Source of the DNA: Steromphala cineraria
Lineage: Eukaryota > Mollusca > Gastropoda > Trochida > Trochidae
Assembly (NCBI GenBank): GCA_916613615.1
Contig: OU744721.1
Span: forward strand, 71,925,060-71,989,059
DNA: 64,000 nucleotides
Direction of reading: 5' to 3'
The position numbers were made by a program, and so were the translations under genes. Under the pieces are notes generated by a model that saw only the letters and a list, made by a program, of their open reading frames with translations, was not told where the DNA came from and did not search any database. The first letter of the stretch is position 1. Every line of letters begins with the position of its first letter. Below, piece by piece: positions 48,860 through 62,195 of this stretch.

Positions 48860-50734
48860 TATCTACCAACTTCTATATGCCTCTCAAGAATTTCAACAAA
48901 TTTACATTGTTAAATTACTCTGATTGATCAATGTCACATTCAATATATACTTAGACATATTATATGACCGAAACCTTGATAGATGTTGATATGGTCAAAT
49001 ACATATATTTCCTAACCGGACATAGTCCATAATAAAAGGGAACATATTATTTTTGTTTTGAATTTCGCACTCTAAACTCTATACATGTTTTTTCTTGCCG
49101 TGTGTAGGATATTGTGTGCCTCAAAAGACCAAGAGTAATATAGATATACACTCATTAATCAAAATATATTCAAATCAGATTTCCAGTGATATTGATTTTA
49201 GGTTTTAATAACAAGCACTTTCTATCAAAGATCTTCTACCATATGATTCCGAATATCAACCCAGAGGTTCGAAAATAGGTTCATACTGTCCATCAACTTG
49301 GTGAAAGTTTAGTCCGACAACTTTGCTAGAAGTATTTGACAAAAAGTTCTGCCTTATTTGAAGAGAGTCAAATTCGTCATTTCATTATTTTATTCAATTA
49401 GCGTACTACACAGTGATATTACAATGATAGTAAACAGAAAAAGTCTACCTTGATCTGTTTGAAAATGTCATCGATCGGATTGTAAATTGTATGTTTGAAT
49501 ACCCTGTACGTTTGCTGAAAATAATGATAAATATATAATAAATATCAAGATATAGACAAAATCAGAATATATTCATTTATCAGATTTATTGTCATCTGAA
49601 TTCGTCTTTAAGAATGTAGCAGAACTTCCAAATCCTATGAAAAAGATACAAATAATTTGAAGGAAAATTTGTCATGCTGGTTCAATAGACAGTACACATC
49701 AGTAATACATATCATACACATATCATTGATGATGTTTTATTTATATTGATTTCATTTGTGTCGCATGGGTATGTCAATATCTATTTTTGAAAACAATTTG
49801 CACCTTAGATAGAAGGTTCTTCCTTACAGTTTCACATACATAATGGTTTCAGTGAATTAAATTCAGTGTCATAAATGGTTACCGTATTGTCATATGTATT
49901 GATGATATTAATATACAAGTCACCAGCTAAAATATACGCTTCTCCTTTAATAATGATACTCATTCATCATCGATCATATGTTAAGTTCTTGGTATTCATC
50001 AGAAAATTATGTATGCAGTACGGGTATATCAACATGTGCTTATTAAATCAACTTTCATATATGACCGCGAGATACAGATGTATAACGTGCAAGACTTAGT
50101 GTGTAAACTTCTAATTTGAAATAAACGCGTCATTCATTACGATGATATAATTCTTACATGTTTCTCCCGTATATATAAGAGCCTGATCAAGTGAATGACA
50201 TTTAAATGATATCACAGTTTTTTTATCTAATTTCAACATCTGTCAACACACTTGCATAAATCATAACATTCAACTGGTAATTGGATTATTTAGTTTTCAA
50301 ATCAGTAAATTTGAACAACAAAACTTAAACAATGATCTGTAATTTGACATTGAAAGCAATGTGGCTTTCCTCAAAAGATTTTAAATCCATAAATTGTGTT
50401 GTCTTGTCAACATTTACATGACCTTTACCTCGGCGATCAATATGCAGTTTCCCTAAGGAACGTATATTTTTAAGCGGATCATCGAAGAGTTGAACAACAC
50501 CCTCCTGTTAACATTAGAGATGAGGACACTTTTATTTCCTGTAGAGAGTAAAAATGTATCATTAACATGAATTTCATATTTTGAAGTGCGAATTTTGAAA
50601 CTGAATAGAATATCGACGTTCTAATCAATGTTTGATGATTGCAGGTGCATTCTGTTAATGCATAACCTTCACAATAATGTAAAAAATAGAGCCAATGGCT
50701 CTGTACATGTAGTTCATCAGGCTTCATATCAATT
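48860..50734. other. gene-poor stretch, nothing recognised
   Basis: This is AT-rich with short overlapping frames only, and no repeat was noticed. Confidence 0.5.
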
Positions 50735-51275
50735 TTGCTTTAGGATGTGGCAAATGTGGTTCCCCCCTTACTTTGGACCACAGGGTCACGAGATGTACAA
50801 TTTGGAATCCTCCTTATCTAACTTAGGAGTTTGCACACAAAGTATTAGCTTTCTAGGCCTGATGCATTTTGAGGAAAAGATAAAATTAGGTTAAAGGGTG
50901 TGGCCCCTGAGGCCCTTATTAGGGACCACAGGGCCAAAAAAGCTATCAATCATAATCCTCACTATTTAAAGAGTATATTCACAAGGTTTCAGCTTTCTGG
51001 GCGTTTTGCCCCTGGAGAATAAGATACAAATAGGTTTTAAGGGCTTGGCACCTCTGGCCCTTATTAAGGGTCACAGGGCCACCAAAAGCTACAATTCATA
51101 ATCCTCACTAGTCAAGGAGTCTGTACACACAGTTTCAGCTTTCTAGGCCTTATGCTTCCGGAGAAGAAGATAAAATAGGTTTTACAGGCGTGGCCCCTGT
51201 GACCCTTATTAGGGGCCACAGGGCCACCAAGATACAGTTTTTAATCCTCACTAATCAAGAAGTCTGTACAATATT
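50735..51275. repeat. tandem array, four units of about 145 bp
   Basis: The anchor aatcctcacta occurs at 954, 1100 and 1243 (offsets from 50000), with a diverged aatcctcctta at 806, giving periods of 148, 146 and 143 bp. Each unit has a GC-rich inverted segment (tggcccctg..gcccttatta, gggaccacagggcc) followed by an AT-rich half with cagctttctaggcct. The first unit is the most diverged. It looks like a satellite-type repeat within or derived from a mobile element. Confidence 0.9.
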
Positions 51276-51508
51276 GAAAAGCATCGTCAACCAACATGCA
51301 CCAAGCTGCAGTTATGATAACAAGCAAGAAGAGCATGTAACATTCTACTTTGGCATAACAAATAGTTTGTTTTGGTAACGCTGCAAATAGTCATGACAAT
51401 TATACAATGAACAAGTTCTACGTGATGGCACAAATATTTTTTTACAGTGAATAATGGAGATAGAGTCAAGGGTCCTTGATAAAAAGTTACATTATCAAAG
51501 AAAACAAA

Positions 51509-51616
51509 AGCGTTTGGATACATTACTGATTAATTCCTGTGGATGCCGCTTGACTCTTTCAGCATCCAATATGTTAAGCATAATTCTCTTGGTTCGTGAA
51601 AAAAAATAAAGTAAAG
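51509..51616. repeat. non-coding block X, copy 1
   Basis: Shared with 56209-56313: cgtttggata, ttactgatt.attcc, ttgactc, tccaat.tgt, taattc and aaataaagta. It is about 4.7 kb upstream of copy 2. Confidence 0.7.
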
Positions 51617-54600
51617 ATAATAAATTATTTATACAAAATAGTCCAGGATGCGTTAAAGCAAAATGTCAATGGAGCTAAGGTGAGCCAATCCTGCATTCTT
51701 GTACACGATTACAGTACACAAGTAAAAGGCTAAAGGGTAAACTCCTTAAGACAATTGTTTAAGATAGTATTACTATTTCCATTCGATTTTATGCCATCTT
51801 TTATAATAAATAATATCAATGACGTGTTCAACAGATTTCAGTACAAACAATATCAAAGGCAACTAAATGTAGATACAATATCAAATACTTTCTTGATTTA
51901 ATGGTAATCCAAAATCGACAAATTTTATTAAAGGTCAGTTTGCTGTGATAAAATCGGGAAATAACGAAATTAGAAGTAAACAGAACAAATAAGGTAATAT
52001 GTCATGTTCAACATCATCTGGCAATTCTATCTACAGTTATTCCGTTTTGAAAATACTAAATGTTCAATAACCGCATATAAATTATTTCTAAGTTTTATTT
52101 CATGACCGTCAACTCAAAACAGCATGCATATGGACGTGATTCATAACAATCCAGTGTCATAATTACAGACTATCAGTTCTGTATTAACTTCTAGCTCAAA
52201 AACAGGCTTAATGTGAAACGTGATGAGTGCCAGGCGCAACACCAACAACGTTATATTTTCCTTCGAACATTGACATATACTCGATGAAACTGCTGCAATG
52301 ATAATTGAGAAAATCATAATTGTCAGCTTTTGATCAAACAACTACCTTTACTACGAATAACAGTTTCGCATCAAGGTAGAGTTACATAAAATTTAATTAG
52401 CTTTTCTCCTTATATCACAAGAAACATTTCTGTCATATATACCTTTTTGTAATTTTTGATTTTGAGATAAATTCAATCTTGCATTAACCCTAAATCTCTA
52501 AATGATAATATTACCATTTTCAATGATGCTGTTAAACACATTTGAAAATAAAAAAAGCAATAAAAGCATGTTCAAAAGAGACTTTTGACAGCATTATCAA
52601 AATCAGTCATATATTCACAAATAAACCATGACATTGCCAAAATGAATAATATAGTTGAAAATTACGCTGCAGTAAAATAACAAACAAGAACAATTGTGCT
52701 CTTTTCAATTCGTATCATATCCCAACGTCAGTAAAACAGGACATTGTATGAAGAGCACAAGGAGAAAGACTTTGGAAAAGAGGACAGAATAATACCAAGC
52801 CATGAGGTGTGATAGCTAAAATATCTTTGGACCAAGACAGCACCTTTTAAGATTCGAGAGGGTCAAACGAACTTGTAAATACAGAATGTAAAAGACAATA
52901 GCCCGGAACGAGTTTTCGTAGGCAATCAGTTATTTTTCATTAATTAAATTATTAAAGATAACAAAAAAGCTCCTGAAAGTATATATGGAACGTATTAGAT
53001 GAGGTTACATGATGCATTGGCAGTGTGTACATATTACGAAGGTATTTTTCTTGTGAGTTTTAGCAAACAATTGCAGCTAACCAAAAAAGGGATCATGATT
53101 TATGAAACGAATAGGCATACAATCAACAGATAAGTAGTAATATAAGAACTTCGAAGTACTTACCCACATATAGTAAATAGGAAAATTGCCTGGTTCAATG
53201 GAATAAAGAATATACTTCAATGGTTACTATTGACAAGCTTTAGACCATACTGAATCATCTATCTTCCATGAGCTGTCAATGATTCTATCATTTGTAAAGT
53301 AATTGTCATACTACATAATACCACAAATAAAGTAAATATGTCTCAAACGTACCATAAAACAGTTGTAATATTGCTGTAAGTCAAGACTATGGTGTGAAAT
53401 CATAACATATGGCATCACACTGAGAGCATACCAAATGAAATTATTTCTTTGATAGAGATAAACTTGGTTTAAGGTTTTACATAGTCGAGTAAAACTGGCC
53501 AAGAATAGAAAACAAAAGGTATTTGTGTCCTTTTGACAAACTCGTGTAAAGTGATAGAATTAACAAGGTTGTCCTTCAAAGTCTACGAATATGTGAGTGA
53601 CATGAAGTTTAAAAAACCAGTCATGTACTGAGACCACTCACCTCTGGTCATTATGGTTCTTCTATTAAAATTTCAGCTGACCTGCTGGACAACAGTCGTT
53701 AACAACTATAAGCAGTAAAAGGGTGCCCAATGATGTGTCGATGTTTAAAGATGGAAACACGAAATCAAAAATGTGAAAATTTTGCAAAGGTTCATAAACA
53801 ATCGGGCCGTTAGTAAATGCACCCTAAGTCAGTTTCTGGACGCGGCAAGAGTTTTCTGGCTTCCCCGGCAACATCAGGCGAGTTAGGGATTTTTTGATCA
53901 TGCACTCTTTGTGTTGCATCCGTGTCTCAATCTTTCCCTTTACGTGACTGTCGAGGTACCGTCGTGTGAATTCGTGCACATGTGTTCGTAATACGATGAC
54001 GAAATTTTTGTGTAGCGATTGTCACGTGAACGGCAAGGTGGAGACACGATTGCACAACGAAAATGTATATAATAGATTGCCATCCCAAAACATTTCCTTG
54101 CATTGTCGACTTTTCTGCCAGAGCTATGAAAACTTTACCGACTGTCATACGAAGCGCTAAGATACCCTTATGAAAGTCCCCGGTAACTTTGCAATTCCCT
54201 CGATGCACACGGCGTCGGTTTGCAAAGTTTATTTTTTAAAAGTTTATGTGATGCCAAGGACAAGTTAAACAAATTTCCAGTTGATTTATAGTCGTAAGTC
54301 ATTTAAAAATAATTGAAATGTGCAGCCCATATACCCGTTCCTGCGAACTTCAAGAGGTCACATGATGTTTTCCGGCACGTGGATAGAAGCATCGCGTATT
54401 CATCCTACTCCCGTTACGACGTTGCAGACTTCTTTAAGGCTAAGTTCGAAAGCTTTGAATCGTTTTCAGTTGTTAACGATTGTTATATAGTAAGTCATCT
54501 AACAGTAATATGATAGGACCATGGCCTGAAAAAGGCCACAAATTCATAGTCTTACATGACTGTTTTTCTAACTTTGAGGCAAACAACCATGCTTACACTC

Positions 54601-55293
54601 GGTGAGACAACACTCATAATTGCATCACATAGCCATGTTTCACCTATAGGCAAAAATTCAAATCGTTACCATTTGTTATCAAGTTATTGCCAATCGAGCT
54701 CGACCTAAGCTAAATTCCACAACGACCGTGCAGCCAGTCGCATTGGGTACGTTTTGTGACCGTGTTTCATTCTTCCAACATCGTTTTGAATTTTAATCGG
54801 ATGTGCCTCCAATGATGATTGTTTTTTTACCCTTATTTGGGTCAAATCGTACAAATTTCAATTTTTTTTGGATCGAGTCGAGTTTTTCTCGGAGGTTAAA
54901 GTCACGACAGTGTGAAGCCACTCTTAAAGCTTTCAAGCACTATTCGAGTAGTCTTACAACTATAACTATCTTTGAAATCAACTCTGTTAAGATACTCCAT
55001 TTGCATCGAGTTTTAATGGCAAAGTTACCTGGTCTTTCGTAAGAGCACTGTAAGTGCCTTCAATCCAATCCTATTATTATAAGGTCGTGTGATTTGCTTT
55101 TGCTAAAGATTATTTGTTGATAGTAGGTTGCAATTCTTTGTTGGTCTTAGCTGAAGTAACGCATTGTTTGATAAATTATGCTCTATTATAAGATCAACTT
55201 GCGTTCTGGTTTTAGGACATAACATCATAAATAGCTTGAATGGTAGTTTCAAAACATACTGTCAAGATTGTTGTTACATTAGGGTATATTTAA
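51617..55293. other. gene-poor stretch with a CpG-richer patch at 53.8-54.2 kb
   Basis: About 53.81-54.23 kb is visibly richer in CG dinucleotides (gacgcggc, gtcgaggtaccgtcgtgtga, cacacggcgtcgg) than the rest of the window, and carries overlapping frames on both strands (93 codons minus, 64 plus). It could be an unmethylated promoter or a decayed exon. No protein family was recognised. The rest shows nothing. Confidence 0.4.
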
Positions 55294-55530
55294 ACTGCAC
55301 ATAGACTTGACATTGCTCTTGATATTTTACCTCTCTGCTCATTGTGCCACGCGGTGTTAATATTAGACTAGATTGATTCCCACAAGGGAAATTAACACTA
55401 CACTCTTAACAGCATTCTATCTTCTCTCATAGGAAAAGAAATCCTCTTTAAATAATTGAAGGAATGTTGACTGTCTTTCAGCTCTTTGTTTATTTAATTA
55501 AATAAGTATTACCCGGGGAATCAACTTACA
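55294..55530. repeat. non-coding block Y, copy 1
   Basis: It aligns along its whole length with 60650-60882: ctctctgctcatt, actagatt, ggaaattaaca, tctcatagga, catcctcttt/aatcctcttt, ctttcagctctttgttta and gggaatcaacttaca. Lengths are 237 and 233 bp. Confidence 0.85.
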
Positions 55531-56208
55531 AATGAAGCTTTTAACTTTAAAACTTGGAAAACAAAAGGCTAACGATCTTTTTGTTAAGATGACCTTCCAG
55601 TAGTTTCAATAATTGAATTCAAAGAATTTTCTTATGAATGTGCCAATCAACTAGTTGTGTCTCGACTGATTTTTAGGGTAACAAGTTCTTTTTATAAAAG
55701 TTGTAACTATTGATATACTCGTAACAAGACGGGTGCACACTTAGACAAACCACTCTCGGTTGTGAGTCTGTGCGTGTTGCTCGAGTGAGCAAGCACCAGG
55801 AACACCTATCCACAGGCCCCTGGGTCAAAAAGTTTTTGTTCAGGTACCGCCTTCATAGTTCCATACTACTGTATATATAAAGAAAGATGAACAAGTGTAT
55901 CTGTAGCTTCCTATTATCAGACTTAATGTACAAATGCACGAAACTTTCCAGTCACACCACAAGAAGAAGCATCCAAGAATGCAAAAACATCGCCCACAAA
56001 CTTGTAGCAATATGCAGTTACTGTAACAAAGCATTAAGGAATGCAGAAATAGATATTAGCATAACATAGTTTTTATCCGTTTAGAAGCGCTCCTTTTATT
56101 AATACAAAAAATCATTGTGGCGGCAAACATATTTCCCTCAAAAAGTAAGACAATGGAAATATCCAGGGACACTAATGCAAACATAACAATGGTTATTTTT
56201 TTAAAAAT

Positions 56209-56313
56209 CGTTTGGATACTTTACTGATTGATTCCCTTGGAGGCTTCTTGACTCCTTATGCTTCCAATTTGTCTTCATGTATAATTCCCATGATATGAGC
56301 ATTAAATAAAGTA
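56209..56313. repeat. non-coding block X, copy 2
   Basis: This is the partner of 51509-51616, in the same orientation, with scattered substitutions and short indels. Confidence 0.7.
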
Positions 56314-56902
56314 TAATTTAAAAAGGGATACAAGGCGGTGATTTTTATTGTATGCCAAGGGTTTTAGTTTAACAAACTAGAACTTTCAAACTTAGTTAGG
56401 TCCTAGTAAATGCCATTTGCAAAGAACTTCTAAAATCCATACTGTAACGTTTTGAAAAAAAGTGCAATAACTTCATATGTGTCTGTGAACTTTTATCTTA
56501 AATCTGTTTTTATAATCAAAGATCATAGGGAAGAGAAATAGAGTGACTATGTTATTTTTTATTGCAAATTGAATCTCCAATTACAGAAAAAGGGGCAATT
56601 GCAATAAGAGGTGTGAAAGACATTATGACACGGGAAATTATACATTCCTTCATTTAAGTCTCTTACAGTGAGAAAACGATATGAAATACCTTTTTCGTAT
56701 TCCTTTTCAGTGACGAATAAACCAGAAACACTGCACTGGTAGATACAAATCGTGTAAGACAAAGAAGTTAAGAATTATTTTGTTACAATCAGTAATTTAT
56801 GCTAAGCTTGGAGACGGGTAGCAAAAGACTTCAAACCCTACTCCAACCCCACTATTAACTTTATATTTATGCAACATCCGATTAAAAAATAATATTTGTT
56901 AT

Positions 56903-56970
56903 CCCCCGCAACAACGACGTTGCGGGGGTTATTAAAATGGGTACCGTCCGTCTGTCCGTCCGTCCGTCCG
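56903..56970. repeat. hairpin and CCGT microsatellite at the head of a tandem array
   Basis: CCCCCGCAAC (56903-56912) and GTTGCGGGGG (56919-56928) form a perfect 10 bp stem with a 6-base loop. It is followed at 56944-56970 by a CCGT/CTGT run. Confidence 0.9.
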
Positions 56971-57600
56971 TTACACTTTGTGTACAGCTCATAACTTTGT
57001 AACTAATCAACCATTTCAATTCAAATTCGTCATGGAAATGAAGAAACATGTAATGTGTCATGAGTAACAATTTTCTGAAAATCTACATAAAATTTTAGGA
57101 TTTTGGAGAAAAAGTGGTAAAATTGTAAGAAATCTGTTACAAGTCCCGTCCGGCTCACAACTTCTAAACTAATTATCACATATTGATTAAATTTGATATG
57201 GAGATACATAATCATATGAAGGTGTGTCATGTCATGAAGAACAATGTTGAAAATATTTTAATAAAAATTTGCCTTTTTTGGCCAAAAATGAGGACTCTGT
57301 TGGAAAACTGTTACAAGTCCTGTCCGGCTCACAACTTCTAAACTAATCATCACATTTGGATCAAATTTGATGTGAAGATACATAATCATCTGAAGGTGTG
57401 TCATGAAGAACAATTTCGAAAATATTTTAATAAAATTTTGTCTTTTTATGCCAAAAATGAGGACTCTGTTGGAAAACTGTTACAAGTCCCGTCCGGCTCA
57501 CAACTTCTAAACTAATCATCACATATTGATCAAATTTGATATGGAGATACATACTCATCTGAAGGCGTGTCGTGAAGAACAATAGTGAAAATATGTTTGT
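56968..57600. repeat. tandem array, four units of about 170 bp
   Basis: ctgttacaagtcc.gtccgg starts at 57134, 57308 and 57477 (periods 174 and 169). The first, more diverged unit starts near 56968 (cgttacactttgtgtacagc). Each unit continues ctcacaacttctaaactaat, then gaaggtgtgtcatgaagaac. Later units are more alike than the first. Confidence 0.9.
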
Positions 57601-58711
57601 TTACATATGATCGAAATGATCTTGGAGTTCCAAATACATAAAAAAATTGTTTGATTTTAATTTTGTCATGTTACTCAAATTATGCCCAACAGTGAACATA
57701 AAGTTGGTATTATTAAGTTTTTTTGATAAGAACAGTTTCCTTCATATCTTTGAATCAAAAATTAATCAGCAATATGATAAGGAAAACCTATATATGTTGT
57801 GCAATATGCGGGGAATATAGCTGTCAGCTGCTTGTTAAGCATTATTCCGGTCAATTTCTTTTGGCGGTTAAGAAAGATAATTTATGACGTAAATTTAGAC
57901 CTTTAATAAGAAAGTAAGAAAACTTATTTTTTGAAAATATATTTCCAGCTTAGTTATTCTTGATAGAGGTAGAATTTGACGATATGAATTATTTGCATAC
58001 ATGTATATCGATTTTCGATTTGAAGTGTTTCTTTAATTATAACAGATTCGTATAAGCGTTAACATGTAACTGATTCCTCTGATACAAAGGAGCTTCCAAT
58101 CCTCTCTTGTTCTGACAAACGAAAGCGTCATATGATTACGATGTAAGATAATTATTGAACATATACCATAACCTTTACTAGTCTTAGAGGCCAACTTCAA
58201 ATAAGAACTAAAAGGTAAACATTTCATCGGAACTTCTAGAACTCGTAAGAATATGAAAACTTTAAATAAATCAGTTGTGGTAAATCTAATTCTGAATGGA
58301 TTATTTTAAATCTCTGTTACATTACTTGTAAACTTACTGCAAGAACAAAAATATGATACTGGTATTCCCATTCAATTTGAGGAACACTGTTGTAAAAACA
58401 TTAAAAGCTCAATGATTTACATTCCATTTAATACTTTCATTCCAAAATAGTTTTGTATTGCGAAATTACATAATATATGTCAAAATGTAAATCATTATAT
58501 GCAATTCATGATTCAAATATTTGCATTTTCGAAGCATTTTCAAGTATAGCTCAAATGCTTCTATGACAAGAACCCTGTTCAATTGGTTAAACAATAAATC
58601 ATGTGGTCTCTTGGGTAACATTACAAAATATCTTCGTAGGCCTCAGCTGTCTCGACTCAATTTGCGAGAATATTGGAACAACAGAAATGTGAAAATGTGA
58701 ACTCATTCTGC
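57601..58711. other. non-coding stretch, nothing recognised
   Basis: This is AT-rich sequence between the array and block Z. Confidence 0.5.
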
Positions 58712-58905
58712 TTTTAAATTAGATTGTGGGCAAAACAAGATAATTTGTCAAATCAAAGTGAATAACTAAATTTGGAGCAAAAGAATTTGTCTCTAAATTG
58801 ACATCCTGGTTCTTTAGTTCTTTTCTTGTGACTGATTGGAGATTCAACAAAGCTGTAAGGCCTTGATAAAAAACGTTATGGAATGTCAATGTGTCAATCA
58901 ATTGT
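58712..58905. repeat. non-coding block Z, copy 1
   Basis: It shares with 63466-63660 the words tgtcaaatcaaagt.aata, aaaagaa, aaa.tgacat, ttcttttcttgt/ttcttttgttgt, gattga and atgtca. The region is AT-rich, so the boundaries are approximate. Confidence 0.6.
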
Positions 58906-59568
58906 TTTGTTCTTGGGATTTTAAATGCATAGTTCAATTAAGACTTATGAATTGAAGACAAGGTCAAATAACTTATAATAACTTCAATTAAAACAAAGAA
59001 GTCGTTGACTTTTGATTTAATCCATAAGAAACTTTGCAACCTTTGAATTTACTTTTGTATAGGAGGTATAAGAAACATGTCTTGACATCTACTCAGTGAT
59101 AACTCAACATGATAAATACATTGATATCATGATATATATAAAATATTTAAAAAAAACTATTGTTCAATATCACTAATGGTATTTTTTCATAATTTCTCAT
59201 AAATTGACTAGTTTGTTATTAATAATCAATCAATAGTTGAATGGTTAATGTTTTTCAGTTTCCGCTTCCTTTGTTTGTCACATTTTGGTTTAACAACATG
59301 GAATGAGAGTAGGTACAGCAGCAACGTTATTGAACGCTACATGCTAGGGGACTGACAGTAGAGGTTAATCCAATATGGGTGCCCTCATTCTCAAACAGAG
59401 TGCATCACAATCCATTTCCCTATCAGATCAATTACCCAAATCGTGCAGTGTCTTTCCAAACACTGGTTTAGACATGAATATAACCCAATAGTTTAATAGG
59501 AAGAGAATTAATCGACCTAAACGTTAACGTCAAAACACGTCTCTCGGACAGACCCGGATATTGAAGTG

Positions 59569-59905
59569 TTTAAAGGGGCAGTAGCACGTTTTTTGATAAT
59601 TTGTATTTTAAAATTTTCAGTGATAATTGTAAGTTAATGTTGTAATTACACAATTCAATCATCCATAGTCGGAGGACAAAGTATGAAGATTCACATAAAA
59701 TACATAGGCCGCCATTTTTGTGTGAACACCTTTAATTCATTTTCTGTAAGAAAAAGGAATCTCATGGCTAAACTTTATGTTAAATATTTGAATTATTACT
59801 GCTCCATTTAGTTTAAATACATTGTCTTTCAATTGGAACCATTAATTTTCATTTTCCTGACATCACCTCATATTCCCCCTAAAAACGTGCTACTGCCCCT
59901 TTAAA
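59569..59905. mobile_element. 337 bp MITE with perfect terminal inverted repeats and TTAA ends (Kolobok- or piggyBac-like)
   Basis: The left end TTTAAAGGGGCAGTAGCACG continues to GTTTTT, and the right end is its exact reverse complement, ending CTACTGCCCCTTTAAA: 25 bp perfect terminal repeats. A TTAA duplication followed by AGGGGCAG fits the RRG ends of Kolobok, and the TTAA also fits piggyBac-type cut-and-paste elements. The interior has no frame, so it was moved in trans. Confidence 0.88.
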
Positions 59906-60649
59906 GAATGTAGCTAAGTCATTGCAACAACCTAGTCAGTCATCAAAGAAATAATGCAAATTAAGCTCTCGTTCTTCAAACATGATAGAGAATGCAACGA
60001 ACACAGTTATCTCATTGGCCATTGCCTATAATCATTGGCATTAACACTTGAATTACTTGTCGTAGTTACTGTTAATGTAAAACCATAAAGTCTTATCAAA
60101 CGGTTCCTTTTATGACGAGGGAAAATTTCACGGACATGTTTATCAAAGAATATTTGTTTTACCTTCGAATTTTTTAAAAGACTTATCATTCAAATTTATA
60201 CATTCTGACAGCTTTCTTCCTTATTACACCTATGAAAACCAGTTTTCCCTGATAGGGAGAAATTTGTTATGATAGATTTATGGGAAAATATTGTTATCTT
60301 GTGTTTCATTTACAAGGGTTATCCCCAGTCGCGAAACTGCATTTATCATAGTCAAAGTTCTACGGTAATCTAATTGTCAACAAAAGAAATAACAGATCGA
60401 CAATTTATATATAAGTTTACATTTTTTGCTATTAGGAGTTGTACATGTATTATGTTTGCGGCGCACAACCGTTTTTGATATTTGACTTTCATTTTCCAGT
60501 AAATCAACATTTGTTAGACGACATTCTAACGAATTACTGAATTCTTGTTTAAAAACAAAACTGTTACACTTTATATAAGAAACATTCATTTTTATTTTAT
60601 GCTTATTTGTATAACTTGCAACACAATTGAATATTTACTAATATTCATA

Positions 60650-60882
60650 GTGCACATTCACTTGACTCTTCTTTTGCCGTTCCATCTCTCTGCTCATTAT
60701 GTCATACTGTGATTAAGATTAAACTAGATTCCTCTTCCTTGGGGAAATTAACAGTTCACTTCCAACAGCAATGTATTTCTCATAGGAATAGACATCCTCT
60801 TTCAATAATTGAGAATATTTGACGGTCTTTCAACTTTTTGTTTATTTAATCAAATATATAATGCCTCGGGAATCAACTTACA
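60650..60882. repeat. non-coding block Y, copy 2
   Basis: This partner of 55294-55530 lies 5.36 kb downstream in the same orientation. It has no coding frame and no visible terminal repeats. Confidence 0.85.
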
Positions 60883-62041
60883 CAGCAACACATCAAATGT
60901 AAAGAATTATGAACCACGAGTTTAATGTTCTCGGCAATGAACCATTTGCATTATCAATTGAACAATTAGTTTGGTATTAGTACATTCGACAACTTCAACA
61001 AATTCATGACAAATTCGGTAGGTATTTTCTGTACTTTTGGTTAACAATACGCATTAACACATCGGCAAATCAGAACTAAAGTAACGTTTCAGTAAAACGT
61101 TTGTGTATACCTAACTTACTTTCGAAGAAAAGTTTACTACATTAAGCAAGACATGTTCTTTTCGTAAGTAATTTACCTTTTGGACGATAACCAAAGCAAA
61201 ACGCAAATACTGTGGGTATCGAGTTAGCAATGATCGATTAGACCTTCTGTCTTCTTGTGTTTGAATGTAATGTTAGTGGGAGGGTTGATATTGCAATTTT
61301 TCATTTATTAAGCTTGTAAAAGATGAGGACACTATCATCTGCACCTATAGGACATGTGGTGTGATCAGTAGATGAAGTTGAAAATGAGGACGTCTTTGAA
61401 ATTAATACACAGTGATATAATACATGTTGCAAACGAACATTGATAAATAATAATTATAGATAAATAATGCGTTGATGTTGAGGCTTGTTTGGGAAGCAAT
61501 GAGTAAACATTATTTGGTCCGTTCCTAACTGGCATGTTATTGACAAAGGTTCCTCGATAATTAGATATAATTTGGCAAACCTGACGACGACAAGGATATG
61601 GAAATGCTTTTTTACCTTGAAAGCCATCAAGCGGAAATCAATTTCCTTGATTAATTGTTACCCTCCAACTGGTTCAAGATCGTTGCATGCATGGTGTTAC
61701 ACTACTGAGACGAGTATGTTGTGGCAATATTAAAAAGCGACACAGCTATTGAGCAGCATGATCCCGACCACAAGCACCTTAAACGTTTCTGATTTTATAC
61801 TGGTTAAACGATAAGGTAAAAGAAAACTATCGTCAAGCAAGCCATCAAAGAATTTGTGTTAGAGAGAAGATGCTACAATTCTTTTGAACAAGGATGTTGA
61901 TAACATTATCTAATCTATCTAGCCTGGCGGGCAAAAGAAACATCCCCATCCAGTCGAGCCTGTGATGGGGCTTGCACTGTCAATAGAGGTTGTTGACGTC
62001 GTCGCATATGGCGGCCACGGTTGTCTAATTAGCATTGTCTC
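60883..62041. other. non-coding stretch, nothing recognised
   Basis: Only short frames occur here. A copy of block X might be expected near 61.5 kb if the blocks formed a regular tandem array, but I did not find one. Confidence 0.5.
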
Positions 62042-62149
62042 ATTAGGTTCTCTCGATACTCTCTCTATATCTCTCTGTCTCTTTGTCTCTTTGTCTCTTT
62101 GTCCCTCCCTCCCCCTCCCTCCCTTCTTTCTTTCGCTCCCTCCCTCTCT

Positions 62150-62194
<45 letters not shown>
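62042..62194. repeat. 150 bp pyrimidine-rich tract ending in a long (CT)n microsatellite
   Basis: The plus strand is almost only C and T, passing through CTCTTTGT units and CCCT units to an uninterrupted CT dinucleotide run of roughly 40 bases. The frames read through it on both strands (SLSLSL and ERERER) are artefacts of the repeat. Such tracts can form triplex DNA. Confidence 0.95.
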
Positions 62195-62195
<1 letters not shown>

